Assembly: GCF_008831285.2 (NCBI RefSeq) | Contig: NC_045145.1 | Coordinates: 8,866,802-8,930,801, forward strand | Direction of reading: 5' to 3' | From: Nymphaea colorata | Lineage: Eukaryota > Streptophyta > Magnoliopsida > Nymphaeales > Nymphaeaceae | Length of the DNA: 64,000 nucleotides | Shown here: positions 34,803 through 48,376 of the stretch, piece by piece | How the letters are laid out: every line of letters begins with the position of its first letter | Position numbering within the stretch: position 1 is the stretch's first letter | Program-made: the position numbers and the translations under genes | Notes under the pieces: model-generated | Databases searched by the model: none | Told to the model about the DNA's origin: nothing | The model's input: only the letters and a program-made list of their open reading frames with translations

Positions 34803-34926
34803 TGTCAAGTGATCCAAGACACTTTGCTTTTATGATTATAGTTCCAATGGTTGCTCCTCCCTATATATGTAGGGAGGAAGTATTGGAATTCTAATATAGA
34901 AGCGAAGTGTCTTGGATCACTTGACA
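34803..34926. repeat. Long hairpin: foldback element or miRNA-precursor-like inverted repeat
   Basis: Starts TGTCAAGTGATCCAAGACAC and ends with its reverse complement. The outer 22 bp pair perfectly, the stem continues to about 31 bp with two changes that would form G-U pairs in RNA, and pairing resumes around TTCCAAT and CTCCTCCC. The loop is a few bases around 34868. A self-complementary MITE or a small-RNA precursor are both possible; nothing in the sequence decides. Confidence 0.6.
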
Positions 34927-34929
34927 TCA

Positions 34930-36191
34930 GTTAATTAATGCCTTGATTCTGTGATTTTACTTGCATCCCAAATTGCTGAACATGGTTGTCAAGTAATTTT
35001 CTCGCCAAACAAATTCTGCATAGGGGCTTCTCTCCCATGGAAGATAATTCAAGAAGGCTCTAGAAGAGATGATTTTCATTATCTTGATTAATTTCTTGGA
35101 TATTTCTAGACTATATAATATTATTGCATCAAGATTTAGCCACCCAAGATTGGGGAAGATGTCTCATATACCATTTCAAAAAGGAACATGTAACTAAGAT
35201 TTTGTTTTTGTTTATTGCAGCGACGGAGATGCATTGGGGCTGCCCAAACCAGCCCAACAAAAAATTTCATGGGAAAATTTCAAAATTACATTGTGATGAA
35301 TTAAAAATTATGTGGGACGCCTACATCATACCTGGTCTAGTAACTTGTGCCCCTCAGCCAAAAAAGCCTACGTAATGCTTCTAAATTCTTTTAAATGAAA
35401 AAAATTTTATACAAAAAACATCTGCTCCTAGAACTCGAAAACAAAACAGAGTTCCTAAAGGAAACATATAATAACATTGAAACTACAAGAGACCTCATTG
35501 TTTGTAGAAATATCGAGAAAACTTTTGAGGTAGTTTGATTTTGCTATTGGATCTTCTAAGGAGTGGTCGATTTTCTCGAGCATCTTCCAGAGTTTGGGGA
35601 ATACCTCTATATACAGGTAATGATATTTTCGGCCCTCACTTCTATCTAATTGGAAAATGAATCCCATCCAAACTTTTGAAAAATATTTCTTTTTTCCAAA
35701 CACTTTGTAAAATTGCTACAACATTCTTCATCTCCCCTGACGGCTTTTAACATTGACACAAATAGACAAGCCATCGCCATAGCCTACGGCAACGACACTG
35801 GTATTTGTAAGAAAGGCTTCATTAGAAGAAGCCAATGGCATTCGATGATGGGAAAGTCATCATGATAATATTTCTATCAACGATGGCTTAAGCCATCATC
35901 ACATGGTAATTATACAACAAAAAGACAAAAAAGGTTGTTCCAATCTCAACTACTTCGACCTCCATGTCACAGCTGCAAACCCTGCTTCCAGCTGCCTCCA
36001 TCACCATCATCTAGATTGAGAGAAAGAATGTTGCAACTAAAGATCTCGCTTCCACCTGCCTCCACTACAAAGATTTAAAGAGCGAAAGAGAGAGAGGAGT
36101 TCTGGCTGGAACATGAGCTTTCAAAGCTCTCTTGTTTGCAGCCACAAGGATCTTTGGAAGCTCGCTGGTATGTATATATATATATATATAT

Positions 36192-36229
<38 letters not shown>

Positions 36230-38033
36230 TATATGTCGCCTACCATTGCCAATGTGCCTATCAACACCAGTGACCGCCTATCCTCGCCTGTCCCATTCTC
36301 TGCCTACTAATGCCAAACAATGACCTATAAGTCTCTTGCTGCCTTCGCTAAAAGACAAAATGACAATTTAGTTGAGTGAAACCAAAAACTAAAAGGAAGA
36401 AAGAGAATCAAAGAGAGGCTGACATCATGTCATTAAACATAATAGAACTATTCCCCTAAATGATGTCTCGTACCAGGTACAGTGAGCTATAAGAACCTGA
36501 GACATATACAACACATGGAAACCATGTCATGTACATTTTATTAGTTATACTGAACCAGAAGACCAATTATTGGGAGTTGCCATACTTTCTTGTATTTGTA
36601 CTAGAGCTAATCATGTTGTCTGGGTTATGAATCTTTGCAAACATCTATATGTCGATGTCGGCCAACTTCTGGCCATCAATAGTCTGTATTTTGATTTCCT
36701 ATTAATGTATTTGGTAACATTTATTTGAACCTTTGAACATCTGACACTGATAATGCTTTTATTTAAGTTATAAAATTGAATTCATTATTTTGGTGTTCTA
36801 TGTATTATCTTGTTTTAACAAGATCAATTTATTGAATGTGTTGATTTTGATTTAACAAGTTTGTTATGAATTTTGTAATAGGACTGGTATAACATACTCT
36901 TGTACTATCGAACATGAATGACTTTTGTATATAGAAAAAACAAGCAAAACCAACAACTATAATGTTCTAGTCATCAAACAATGGACAGAACAGACAAGAT
37001 AGACAAAACAGATTGTACGTGATGCAAACACTAGATAGAACAGACAAAATGCACATAACATAAATCAAACATCGAACAAAACAGACAGAACAGACAAGAC
37101 AAACATCAAGGAAAACAACCATTGAACATAAGGAACATGGTGTTTCGCTCATAAAGCCATCAAACAATGGACAGAGAACCCTAATAATAGTAAAGACAGG
37201 ACACGGATGCCCTCTAAAGAAATGATAAGAAAGGGTCCCTGTAGTTGATGGATCCACCATAGCTCTGAGGCAGATCCAAGAAAGTGGCTTGTAATCCCAG
37301 CCTTGAGCTCTCAAGACTGCTGGCCAAATAACTAAATCGAAGCAAATTAAAAACACCACCTAATAATGAAATGTGGCATCACCTAATAAACACCACTAAA
37401 ATGTGGTACCCATTTTGCTCAAGACATGGCCATACTCCCACCCAATGACAGTCAGTGAACAAAAGCGTCAAAGGATATTAGCCAAGATGCTCCTTGGATC
37501 TGATCATTGCTTGAAGGATGGTTCTCCTGAACATCTTAAGATGCCAAATGAATTGCAACAACATAACAAGAGACTGCCTTGTTAACATTAGGGACTAAAG
37601 ATAGGACAGCTAGCCATGAACATGATGACAAACCTCTATGGAAAATGAGATGCTTGCACTTTCTCATCTAGGAAGGCTCTTATTTTGGAGTCTCTCACTT
37701 TTTCATCTTTCTCATATGCTAGCTGAAGTTTAACTCGAAAATCACATTCTATGATCATTCAAATGTTAACCTCATATGGCCCATGTAAGTAGTTTAAGGC
37801 TTTCAAAAAACTAATCAAATGAACAAGACTTACCCAACCATGTCCAACAATTTTCATGTAACAGTGAGCAGTATTATCTACAGGTCATCAACTAAGTCTA
37901 ACTAATCATGTAGAATGCACGTTCTTGCAGCTCTGACCAACTAATTGAATTACAACAAGAGAAACTGAATATGCCCTCAACATATAGAAGAAAAAAATGA
38001 TGAGATATATCTTTCAACTTAATTCTTAGCAAT
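34930..38033. other. Gene-poor stretch
   Basis: AT-rich DNA with a (TA)n-(GA)n microsatellite at about 36170-36226 and a degenerate AGACAGAACAGAC repeat patch at about 36980-37110. A 40-residue open block on the minus strand (about 37746-37641, reading RVKLQLAYEKDEKVRDSKIR) could be an exon but is not recognised. No gene is assigned. Confidence 0.4.
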
Positions 38034-38560
38034 CTACAAAACCATAGCTGAGTGAAGGCATCTGCTTCCAAAGGCTTTTGAACCAGTAATTTGCCAACCA
38101 GCTCCTTCTCTATAACACTCAGCCTACAATAGCATGAGTTAAGATCAGAGATACATGAGATCATGAAGCTAACAAGATGACAATAAATAATTGGAACTTA
38201 TAGTATCAGTTGTATCTTAGCCGTTATTCATAAAACTTCCCACAATGTGCATAGCATCATTACGAGTCATAGATACACTATATCCTTTGAAAATATTCAT
38301 TGGATCAGCAAAATCCAAGAGCCAATACAAGGATCAAACATTTCCACACGTGATAAGAAAAACTTATCCCATCATAACTGCCTTATGCATACCTGGAAAA
38401 ATTGGTTTGAGAATGTTAGCATCACACAGGAAAGACCAGGTGCCAACACATGTTACAATATAAAATTTCACCATCAGGAAGTAAATAATAAAAATAACTT
38501 ACAGTTTTTCATTCAACACCACCAAGGAAGGGCAGCTTCTTCTTGAAGACATAGAGTCAA
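38034..38560 (-). pseudogene. Kelch-repeat protein 3' fragment
   Basis: Three minus-strand blocks with splice signals. About 38560-38504: WTRLDSMSSRRSCPSLVVLN then a donor. About 38386-38250: GSYDG, a frameshift, then VEMFDPCIGSWIL, a second frameshift, and IFKGYSVSMTR. 38123-38034: acceptor, then AECYREGAGWQITGSKAFGS, RCLHSAMVL and a TAG stop. The RRSCPSLVVLNEKL...GSYDG...VEMFDP.IGSW pattern is a kelch blade, and the last block matches the C-terminal end of plant kelch proteins related to the DCD-domain group, including a natural stop. Frameshifts in the middle block make it a pseudogene. Confidence 0.65.
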
Positions 38561-40032
38561 GCCTTGTCCATGAAGCAAAAAAAATATCAGAATCATACAA
38601 TCATTATAATATTAGTATAAGGATGTTTAATATGTGAAAACCCTAAACAATCTAAATTATCCACCATATTAGACCTTCAAGCTTGGTTCCCTACCAATAT
38701 GGCATTTAGTCACCCAGTAATGAATTAGTCTTGAACCTGATAAGCCACATCCCTGAACCATATAGAAAAGGACTACATCAATTTGCTACAGATTTCAATT
38801 GCATTTTTCCCTACTATACACCCTATGGCCTAAAGTTTTTTTGCATAACATAAATAGTAAAAAATCCAAAACGAAGAGAAGGACATATCTTGGAAATAAG
38901 TTATTCTTGATTCCTTGAAAATCAGCTGCAGTTTTACATCGTTGAAGAAAGGCTATGTTAACCAGAAAGATGACCCCTTTTGGTTGGAAAAACTGTTGTT
39001 AAAGATTTAGCTTTCGCAGCAAAAATTTCATGAATATAGTCTTCTTCCTTACTAAGAAGAATGGAGTTAATGTCCAATTTGCTTTGCACGTTTCTTGTTT
39101 ACTTGAAAAGCAGAAAACATTGGATTCCATCCTTTAACATAATATTCCTATTCCCTCGATTAGATTCCTCCTTTGACCACCATTGGTTCACACAAAACGG
39201 TATATCTTACGATAGGAGACTAGAAAAAAATTGCTAAACCGGAATGAGGAATCTACCTATCATGGAAACGAACAACGCCAAATTGCTGGAATTGCTTCAA
39301 CCATAGTTGCAACAATTGTTTGTATTTAGAAACACTTAGAGACACTTATTGTTCATTGCATATTGAAAGACAAGATTGAGAGAACGTGATTAAGAAAACA
39401 AACCATTTGGCCTTGAAATACTAAGATTGACAGAACAAATGCCGTCTAATTTGGCTTTTTTAAGTTCAACAAGATATAAAAATGGATCCAACTAATGATT
39501 TTTAATATATGAACCAGATTAAAATGAAACACTTATTGTTCCTAGCATATTGAAAGACAGGATTGAGAGAACAATATTAAGAAAACAAACCATCCAGCCT
39601 TGAAATATTAAGATTGAGAGAACATGTGAATTCTAAGTTGACTTTTTAAAGTTCAACAAGATATAAAAATTGATCCAATTAATGATTTTTAATATATGAA
39701 CAAGATTAAAATGCAAACAAGCATCATTTCCTTGCTTTTTTAGAAAACATGGGCTTAATGTGCTGCATAGCCATTTTTTCATCCAATCCAAATGCTACTC
39801 CTATAAAAGAGACATATTAAGTATAATGTACAACTTATAGTAAGTTTTATCCCATAACGACGACTAGACCAAATATATTCAAATTTGTAACGTACTAGTC
39901 CATTAGGATTAGTCAAATAATCCATACCACATGAGCAATGGAACAACACATATACTTGATTGTTTTGTACAGATAAAAAATTAATTTTAAAACATAATAG
40001 TGGAGCTGTTGCATACATAGCTTTCCTTATGT
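38561..40032. other. Gene-free AT-rich stretch
   Basis: Contains a diverged repeated passage (around 39340-39520 and 39525-39710 share ACTTATTGTTC..., TTGAAAGACA and TTTTTAATATATGAA), suggesting an old tandem duplication of about 170-185 bp. No coding similarity seen. Confidence 0.4.
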
Positions 40033-40040
40033 ACCAAAAT

Positions 40041-40369
40041 TAGGCCTGGGCATCGAGCTGGCCCGGCCTGGACCAACACCCGAAAATGAAGTCCGGGCCC
40101 GGCTTGATATCCGACATTCGAGCCTGGGCCCAGCTTGATATCCGACATTCGAGCCTGGGCCCAGTCTAGTTAAAATAAAAAATATTTTTTAATATAAAAT
40201 AAAGATTTTACATATAAAATATATTTTAATAATAAAAAATATATCATTATTAAGTAAAAATAATATTAAAAAAACAAATCAGGCCGAATCAGGCCCCATT
40301 TGGCCGACCTAGACAGATTTTTTTGGGCCCGAACCCGGGCCCGATTGGTCCCATTGCCTAGCCTTCTTA
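40041..40369. mobile_element. Small hAT-type non-autonomous element with 8-bp target duplication
   Basis: 329-bp element starting TAGGCCTGGGCA, flanked by a perfect 8-bp direct repeat ACCAAAAT (40033-40040 and 40370-40377), the length made by hAT transposases. The far end on the minus strand reads TAAGAAGGCTAGGCAATGGG, an imperfect inverted match to the start. The subterminal parts are GC-rich with GGGCCCGG palindromes, the middle is AT-rich, and a 33-bp unit (GCTTGATATCCGACATTCGA) is tandemly repeated near 40100-40165. It has no coding capacity. Confidence 0.75.
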
Positions 40370-40377
40370 ACCAAAAT

Positions 40378-41866
40378 TTGACCATGAGTTGCAAATAAAT
40401 AGCAAGACACTATCTCATCAAAGGATAAACTAATCTCTTAAAGCTATACCAAGGTCAAGACAAGAAACAACAAATTCTATTGTTTGATGCTGTTTCATAT
40501 TATTTTCGAACCATCTCAAAGAATGGTTTGCTTTTGTCTACACGAAAATGTCATTGGAAAAAAACTTCACATCCTTCGTTTATATGCAAAATACCATTCC
40601 ATGATGGATGCTGGATGCTAAACATGGGAGAATAAGGCTACTTTATTTACATGAAAAGCAAACAATCTTATCACTAGGAATGAGTTACGGGACATTCCAA
40701 AAGCCACAATATTGATGGCAAGGTTTGCATGAAATTTTGCACTTTCATCAGTTATTTATTTAACTATTGATTCAGAATCATGCTCATGAAATTAATATAG
40801 AAAATGCACCATTGAAGATACTAATGGATGAACTATTGGTTGAAGATGAGAATATTTCCATTTTGAAGCTCGAAGATATGAACATAAATAGTTGAAACAC
40901 TTGTAGAAATGAAAAAAAATTGCCAACATTAAGCATAAAGGACATCAAGAACTATAAAACAATACCTAAGGATGTTGGATGCTACTCCGTCTGAGCACTG
41001 TGTTCATGACAGACTGTAATTGTTGCCAAAGTTCTTCATTTTATAGTTTCATTTCTGCATTTTGTTTTAACTTTTTTGTTGAATACAACATTTTTTAGGC
41101 TTTTAATATGCCTCCTTAATAATTACAGTTTCTTGTATCACTTTTGTACGTATTTAGACAACTCTACATGACCATGTAAAATTTCATACAAATCATCTAG
41201 TTTGACTCCTATTTCATAACTGCCTACACATCCATATCTTGACTCATGGCTTTTGCATATACATCAGTTCAACTAATTGTATCAATTGCCCCTATAGGCA
41301 GTTGTGCAAGATGCATTTTGAACATAGACTAGCAAAAAAATAGACAATAATATCCATGCACACAAGATATAAATAAGTAGACAATGACAAAACAAAAGCA
41401 AAACATACAATGCCATTTGCAACCTTCTTATTTACTTATTCTTTTTTTTTATGTGTTTTTATGAAAATATCCACTCGACTGACCTTTATTCCACTATTGC
41501 TTACTGTCTTATTAAATGAATTGGTTAAAATTTTGTTAGCAGTTATTAATGGTACAATGGTACATACATATAATACTGTATTTAGAAAAATACACCATCT
41601 TTCCATCTTGCATGTAGACCATAAATATGGGGAAAATATTGCATACATTCACCTATGTTCTCTCATGCAGGAAGTTGAGAGATGGGACCTATCCCATCGG
41701 TACAGGATCTGTCAATTTCTGGTGGCATTACATCAATTCCATGGTTTTGCTTTGTAAACTTGTATCCATCACTTTTTTTTCCTTGATTTTATCTTAACTA
41801 TGGTTCACAATAAATCAGATGCCCCGCATGAGTGAGCTGGTGAATTCTGGATACCCAGAACCTCTT

Positions 41867-41935
<69 letters not shown>

Positions 41936-43534
41936 GGATATATGAGTAGACTCATGCCTAATGAACTAGGATGGAAAGGAATTTGTACTTGGTTAAAAAT
42001 GTGTGGCAAATGAGGCAGTTTTTGATTTACTAGCTAATGATCCTAACAAGTTGAACCAAGTCTGACATGCGTTTAGTAAAGTTCAACTTGCTAAACTTAC
42101 TTTACGAGTTCGAACAAACTCTTTGTTTACTATTCTCTGCGATTAGGGCACCTCATTATATGCATACAATGACTGAAAAGTTTTTGTGGGTGTCCGTTTG
42201 TATTGACGCTTTTGTTGGTTTGTTTTTGTTATTGAAACATATCAAAGGGGATGAACATATCATGTTATAAATTTTGCCATGGATCCTCTATTGGAGGCAT
42301 GACGACTTCATTGTACCTTTCTATCAAATGGGTCTCTTTCATCAAAAGGTTAGTTTTTATGGGGCATATGTTTTTCTATTTGTCAATACAATTTCATCTC
42401 AGACTTCTATAACTCGAAGAAATGTCAAACTCAGAAAACAGTGATGTCAAAGTTGGCCTTAGTAGTTGGGGACAATTCTATCTCAAATAAGCCAAGGAGG
42501 GAGGCCATCATTGACCGCTTATTCAATGATCCAAGTATGTTCCTTTAGACTCTTCCATTATTTTAGATGTTAACATGTAGTCATTTAGGCTTACTTGATA
42601 TTTGAAGATCTTGAATGCCTATCCACTAGTTTTGTCTTTTGGGTATTGGATAGACAAGTATTGTTGAAGAGTGGGCATTGACTACTGCTTAGCAATATGA
42701 CATTTCTGAAAATTGAGATACAGGATGAGATTTAGTAAACCTTCTGATGAGAACATCTTTATTTCAATCTAGCCTATTACGACATCTCAAAATGGCAGCT
42801 CAAAGAAAAAAAATGAAAAAAATTATATCGTTCCACGTGCACTTACAAAAAATGAAAAGAATCTAGCTATGAGTAGGCCTTCTTGATTGATTATTTAATG
42901 CAACAAAGAACTAATAACATGCTATCCAAGCTAATAAGTTATAGTTGGTTGATAGATAGAGTCAAGGAGGTCTTACAGCTGGATAATGAAAGACCTTGCA
43001 AAGTTATTAGTGGTTGTAAGATATGCTAATTTTGCATTCACAAAGACAATGTTTTTTGTTTGCATTCAAGAATAAGATATATAAACAATGCCAAAGAAGC
43101 ACATACAAAAATAAAATTGGGAGTTCACTTGAATCTGCTTTGGATGGTTTATGCTAAATTTTCAACTATAAGTTTTCTATGTGGTGCTGCGTTAGAGTTT
43201 CCTGTCCAAATATCCTAATGCAATTTATATAGTTTGGGTAGTTGTTGGAAGAAGAAGTAGAGGTTGCAATGGTACCGATTAAAGAGCCTCTAATGGAAAC
43301 AAATGAACCTTAAAAAATGGAGAAGCATGATGTTGTAAATGTGGCTGATCTTGCTACAACTGGTGACTAGTGCAAATATTCAAGAAAACAAAGCTAGAAA
43401 TGATGCATTTGGTCAAAGAATTGGAAATGGTGATCCATGTTTCAATGACTTTTTTTTTCCTTTTGTCACTCATGTATCTTTAAGATTTCTTTAATTGCAT
43501 AATGATAATCATCTTTTCCTTTTACCTTGTCATA
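40378..43534. other. Gene-poor stretch with a CT/AT microsatellite
   Basis: (CT)n-(AT)n at about 41864-41934. An acceptor-preceded open block at about 41670-41757 (EVERWDLSHRYRICQFLVAL, then a stop) could be a last exon, but I do not recognise it. The rest has no supported gene. Confidence 0.4.
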
Positions 43535-43539
43535 GTCTT

Positions 43540-43760
43540 TGTAGAAACACACACCAAGATGGAGAGAAAGAGAAGGAACACACAATATACGTGGAAAACC
43601 TTAAAGAGAGAAAATGCTATTCCACTTAATCAACAATTACACCATAAGTGGGATTAAATAAGAGGGAGACCCGCCTAGGGTACCGAGCCACTCTCGGTAC
43701 CCGTGCCCATGGGACCGGGTCTATATCTGGACCCGGTTCCCTATACATGATATGTTAACA
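43540..43760 (-). repeat. 3' LTR of Cop-3
   Basis: 221 bp, plus strand TGTAGAAAC...TATGTTAACA. It lacks an internal 57-bp segment present in the other LTR (after GTGGAAAACCT). The minus-strand polypurine tract TTGAGGGGAG (43770-43761) abuts it. Confidence 0.92.
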
Positions 43761-43769
43761 CTCCCCTCA

Positions 43770-46700
43770 AGCTTGGCATACATGTCAAACATGCCAAGCT
43801 TGCTTACATTTTTCTCGAATTGAGATGTACATAAGGTTTTGGTTAGAACATCTGCAATTTGATCTTCAGACTTCATATAAGGTAGGATCAACTCCTTTGA
43901 ATCTATGCGTTCCCGTATGAAGTGGCGATCAATCTCCACATGTTTAGTTCTATCATGCAGAACGAGATTATTCGCAAGGTTAATTGCAGACTTGTTGTCG
44001 CAGTACATCCTCATCTTCTCTACTGTTTCAACACCAATATCTGCTAGGAGAATCTTTAACCATAACATTTATGTAACTCTCATAGCCACAGCCCTGTATT
44101 CAGCCTCAGCACTGGATCTAGAGCAAACTTTCTGCCTTTTACTTCTCCATACAACCAGGTTACCCCCCAGAAAGATGCAGTACCCTGTGGTAGACCTCCT
44201 AGTATCAGTACATCCTGCCCAATCTGCGTCAGAGTATCCTTTAATATTACGTTGGTCTTGCTAAGTATAGAGTAATCCTTTTCCTGGGTCATTATTTAAG
44301 TACCCCAACACTCTTTCTACACTCTTCCAATGACAATCAGTAGGAGCATGCATAAACTGACTCAACACATTTACAGCATAAGTAATATCAGGGCGAGTAA
44401 GAGTAAGATAGATGAGCTTACCAACCAGCCTCTGATACTGCCCTTTTCCTTCCTCATCTAGGATGTTGGCAGTTTTGATGCTTATCTTTGTACCAGACTC
44501 CATTGGAGTTAGAAAGGGCATGCATCCAAGTTTGCCTGTCTCCTTTAGAAGATCCATAGTGTATTTCCTTTGACTCATAACCAGCCCTGTCTCTGACCAA
44601 GCAATCTCTATCCTCAGAAAGTACCTTAGTTTACCCAAATCTTTAAGATCAAATTCAGCAGCTAACCTCTCCTTCATCTTCTTTTTCTCTTCTTCATCGT
44701 CACCTGTGACTATCATATCATCAACATAAAGACTCACCAGGCCATCTCTCTGCTTAATGAACAGGGTGTGATCACCATTTCCCTGTTTGTATCCATTTGT
44801 CTTCATCACTATCCTCAGTCTTTCAAACCATGCTCTAGGAGACTGCTTTAATCCATACAAGGCTTTCTTGCGATGACAACATTTTTCACTTTGAACATAT
44901 CCAGGAGGCATACTCATGTAGACCTCTTCTTCTAGATGGCCATTCAAGAATGCGTTCTTAACATCAAGTTGATCCATGCTCCACCCCTTTTTCACGGCAA
45001 GTGCTAATATGACCCTCATAGTTTTCAGTTTGGCAACAGGGGCAAAGGTTTCAAGATAATCAATACCATATTTCTGGCTGAACTCCTTTGCAACAAGACG
45101 AGCCTTATACCTTTCCACAGTACCATCTGGTTTGTACTTCACATTGAACACCCACTTTGAACCAACTAAATGAGTCCCTTTGGGAATATCCACAACTTCC
45201 CAAGTGTCATTCCTTGCCAAGGCATTCATCTCCTCTGTCATGGCCTGTAGCCATTTAGGATCCTCTCTAGCATCTTCCACACACCTGGGAATAACAAACT
45301 TAGACAAGGATGTTATAAAACATTTGTAATTCTACTCAATTTCGCATAAGAGACAAATCTCTGAATTGGATGAGAAGTACAAGACCTGGTGCCCTTGCGC
45401 AGGGCTATAGGAAGCTCTTCATTGATTAGACTTGGGTCATCCGGGGAACTCACAGGATTGGGATTGGTTACATCAACATTTTCAATCACATCTGTCTTCT
45501 TCCTTCTGTACACCTGGCCAAACAAATGATCACGGGCTGTAGGCTGATTATCAACAAGGCCCTCGTCCATGTGACAGTCTCTATCATCTCTGACTGTATC
45601 TGCCACACTGTCACTAGCCTTGTAATCCAAGAAATCCATAAACTGAATCAACTGATTTGGGGAATACTCTTCACTACTGTGCCCTAGATACTCCCCCTGA
45701 AGAGGATTCCCATGAAAGTATGCCTCATGTTCATGGAAGGTGACGTCCCGGGAAACATAGACTTTAGAAGTGGTAGGATCAACACATTTGTATCCCTTCT
45801 GAGTGGAGGAATACCCAGGAAGACAGCCTTGATAGACTGAGGATCAAGTTTCTTGAGGGTGGGACTATGGTCATGAACAAAACAAACACACCCGAACACT
45901 CGAGGAGTAAGAGGCCAGGGATTCTGAGTTGGCCAAAGCATAGAGTACGGGGAATGACCCTGCAACACACGAGTAGGTATACAGTTGATAAGGTGGGCAC
46001 TAGTGAGAAGCGCATCCCCCCAGTAGCGCTTGGGAACCTGCCGATGGAACAGAAGAGCCCAGGTAACATCAAGTAAATGGCGATTCTTTCGTTCAACCAT
46101 GCCATTTTGGGGAGGTGTGTAACTATAGGACGTTTCATGAACAATAATACCCTTGCTCTTCAAGAAATCATCTAGGGATTGAAAGACATACTCTCTAGCA
46201 TTATCGGTGCGAAAAGCTTGGACAGACGTCTGAAACTGAGTCTCCACAAAGGCCACAAAATTTTTGACAATAACGGGAACTTCACTACGTTCTTTCAACA
46301 GATACACGAACGTACAATGGGAGTAATCATCAATAGGAGTCATAAAGTAATGAAAACCACGACAAGTGGGTACTCCCAAAGGACCCCAAACATCAGAGTG
46401 AACCAAAGCAAATGGATGAGTGGTTTTATTGAATGAAATAGGGTACGAGACCCTAACATGTTTAGCCAACTGACACACTTCACAGGTGAAGGAGTCCATG
46501 GAAACAGAATGAAACAAACTAGGAAACAACTTCTTAATCAACAGAAACGAAAGATGACCAAGCCGCTCGTGCCATCGCATAATAGTAGATCTGTCTTCCA
46601 TGCCTTACAACTGTCCACTAGTGGCTGAAATAAGAGCAGACGCAACCTGCACAGGCAGTCTGTAGAGTCCATCAATAGCCGAACCAATCCCAATCTTCTG

Positions 46701-48092
46701 CCCCGTCACTAAGTCCTGCAGAAAATACCGATCAGCAGAAAAGATCAGATTACAGTTGAGTTCTTTAGTAATACTGCTGACAGATAACAAATTCACAGGA
46801 ATATTGAGAACATGAAGAGCATTATGAAGACAATATTTATTTAACAAGGACAAACTCCCTTTTCCAGCCACAGAGATAGAAGAACCATCAGCCATAGACA
46901 CACGTTGCTGCCCAGAAGACAATTTGTATTCTTGAAACATCTTAGGGTCCCCTGTCATATGATGCGTAGCGCCACTGTCAACAATCCAATCACCATGTGA
47001 GGAATTACCTTGGTCACTAGTGGCCATGAGAGCTTGGGCTAACTTAGCCCCCTCAGACGTGGAAGCATCCTCCTCAGTAGTAGACAGTCGGCTGATATAC
47101 GCTTGCAGTTCTTTGATTTGATCGGAGGAAAGCTTAGATTTGGCAACATTTAAAGGACTACTCTGACTAGGCTCAGGCACAGAAGGACTCCGGCAGCTAG
47201 AAGGAGGACGACCCCGGACAAGCCGCCTCTCAGGATGAAGATCCCAACAAAAATCAACAGAATGTCCCGATTTCTTGCAATGGCTACACCGCCGAGCAGG
47301 ACGCTGTCCAATCCCAGAAGCACGACTAACAATGGCTGAAGGTGAACTCCCCTGACTAGTGTCAATATGCATCACCTGGCGACGCTGTTCCTCAGATTCC
47401 ACACGGGCATACACCTCTTCAATGCCGGGGACCTCGTCACAATTGGGAATTTGGCTCCTAATGGATTCAAATTCATCGCGTAAGCCTCCAAGGAAAACAA
47501 ACGTCTGATCCATCCATTCTTTGTCCCAGTACAAGGCATGATCAGACCCATAGTGCCAGTCATCATTCACATGGTAGTCAAGTTCCTCCCACTTAGTCTT
47601 CAGGGCTACAAAGAAAGCGGCTACAGACAAGTCACCCTGTTTAAGAGAGTATATGCAACGTTTGATTTGGTACGTACGCAATACTCTCTTCTTACGGCCA
47701 TACATCCGTGCAAGCACAGTCCACATGTCGTAGGCAGTCGATTTACGCAAGATCAAAGGCTAAATATCTGCGGAAACAGAACTAATAATCCATACTTTAA
47801 CCTGACTATCTTCCAACGCCCAAGTAGCCCATCGCAGATCGGTTTTAGAAGGTGCAGGCTTCTCCCCAGTAATGTAGGACAGGCGACCACGACTGGTTAT
47901 CCCAATTTCTAGGGCAGCCGACCAAGAGAGATAGTTATCCTTGTTCAGCCGGATGTAGGTGACTTGAACAGGCAAGATCTCACTCTTGGTATTGCTGCCC
48001 GAGTCTAGGGCATCATCGATCTTGAGGGACATCTCCTCGGTCATCACAATCACCAAGGAGAAGGAATACCCAGCACCAGAGACGACAAACAA
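43770..48092 (-). pseudogene. Cop-3 gag-pol, broken
   Basis: Reading leftwards: gag with NYLSWSAALEI, a stop at 47762-47760 (CAG in Cop-1), zinc knuckle CSHCKKSGHSVDFCW (about 47290-47246), protease DSGATHHMTGDP (about 46985-46950), a stop at 46607-46605, integrase HERLGHL...CEVCQLAKH and core DVWGPLG/DDYSHCTF, and a frameshift near 45820. The linker has another frameshift near 45325. RT follows with [37 protein letters not shown] and YVDDMIVTGDD (about 44735-44700). RNase H has stops near 44263 and 44071 and ends with HVEIDRHFIRERI and ADVLTKTL. RT is the longest intact part (348 codons). The element cannot move by itself. Confidence 0.9.
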
Positions 48093-48360
48093 GAGGCAGC
48101 AGTGCTAGACGACGGCAGCGGTGCTGGTTAGAGAGACGGCGGTGGGCAGCGGTGGCGCTGAAGAGGGTGACGACGCTGGACTGTGGCGGTGCTGGAGGGC
48201 GGCAGTGCAGCAGAGAGCGACGGCGCTGGATGGCGGCGCACTGGATGGCGATAGCGCTGGACGGCGGCGATGCAGCTGGCAGCGGTGGCGAAAAACGGCG
48301 GAAAAAGCAGCGGTGGAAAAACGACGGAAACACGACTAGCACACCAACGATCTCTCACGC

Positions 48361-48376
48361 GTTGGCTCTGATACCA
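48361..48376 (-). other. Primer-binding site of Cop-3
   Basis: Minus strand TGGTATCAGAGCCAAC next to the 5' LTR; initiator-Met tRNA site. Confidence 0.9.

Noticed and set aside
34572-34817. Open frames of 77-81 codons on both strands
   Set aside because: They translate the (TA)n, (CT)n and (TG)n microsatellite into IY/RE/TH repeats.
35795-35900. CACTGGTATTTG with GATGGC motifs nearby as a CACTA transposon end
   Set aside because: No matching inverted end or 3-bp target duplication was found.
36967-37359. 130-codon minus-strand frame rich in Cys/Leu/Val
   Set aside because: It translates a degenerate AGACAGAACAGAC repeat; no family motif.
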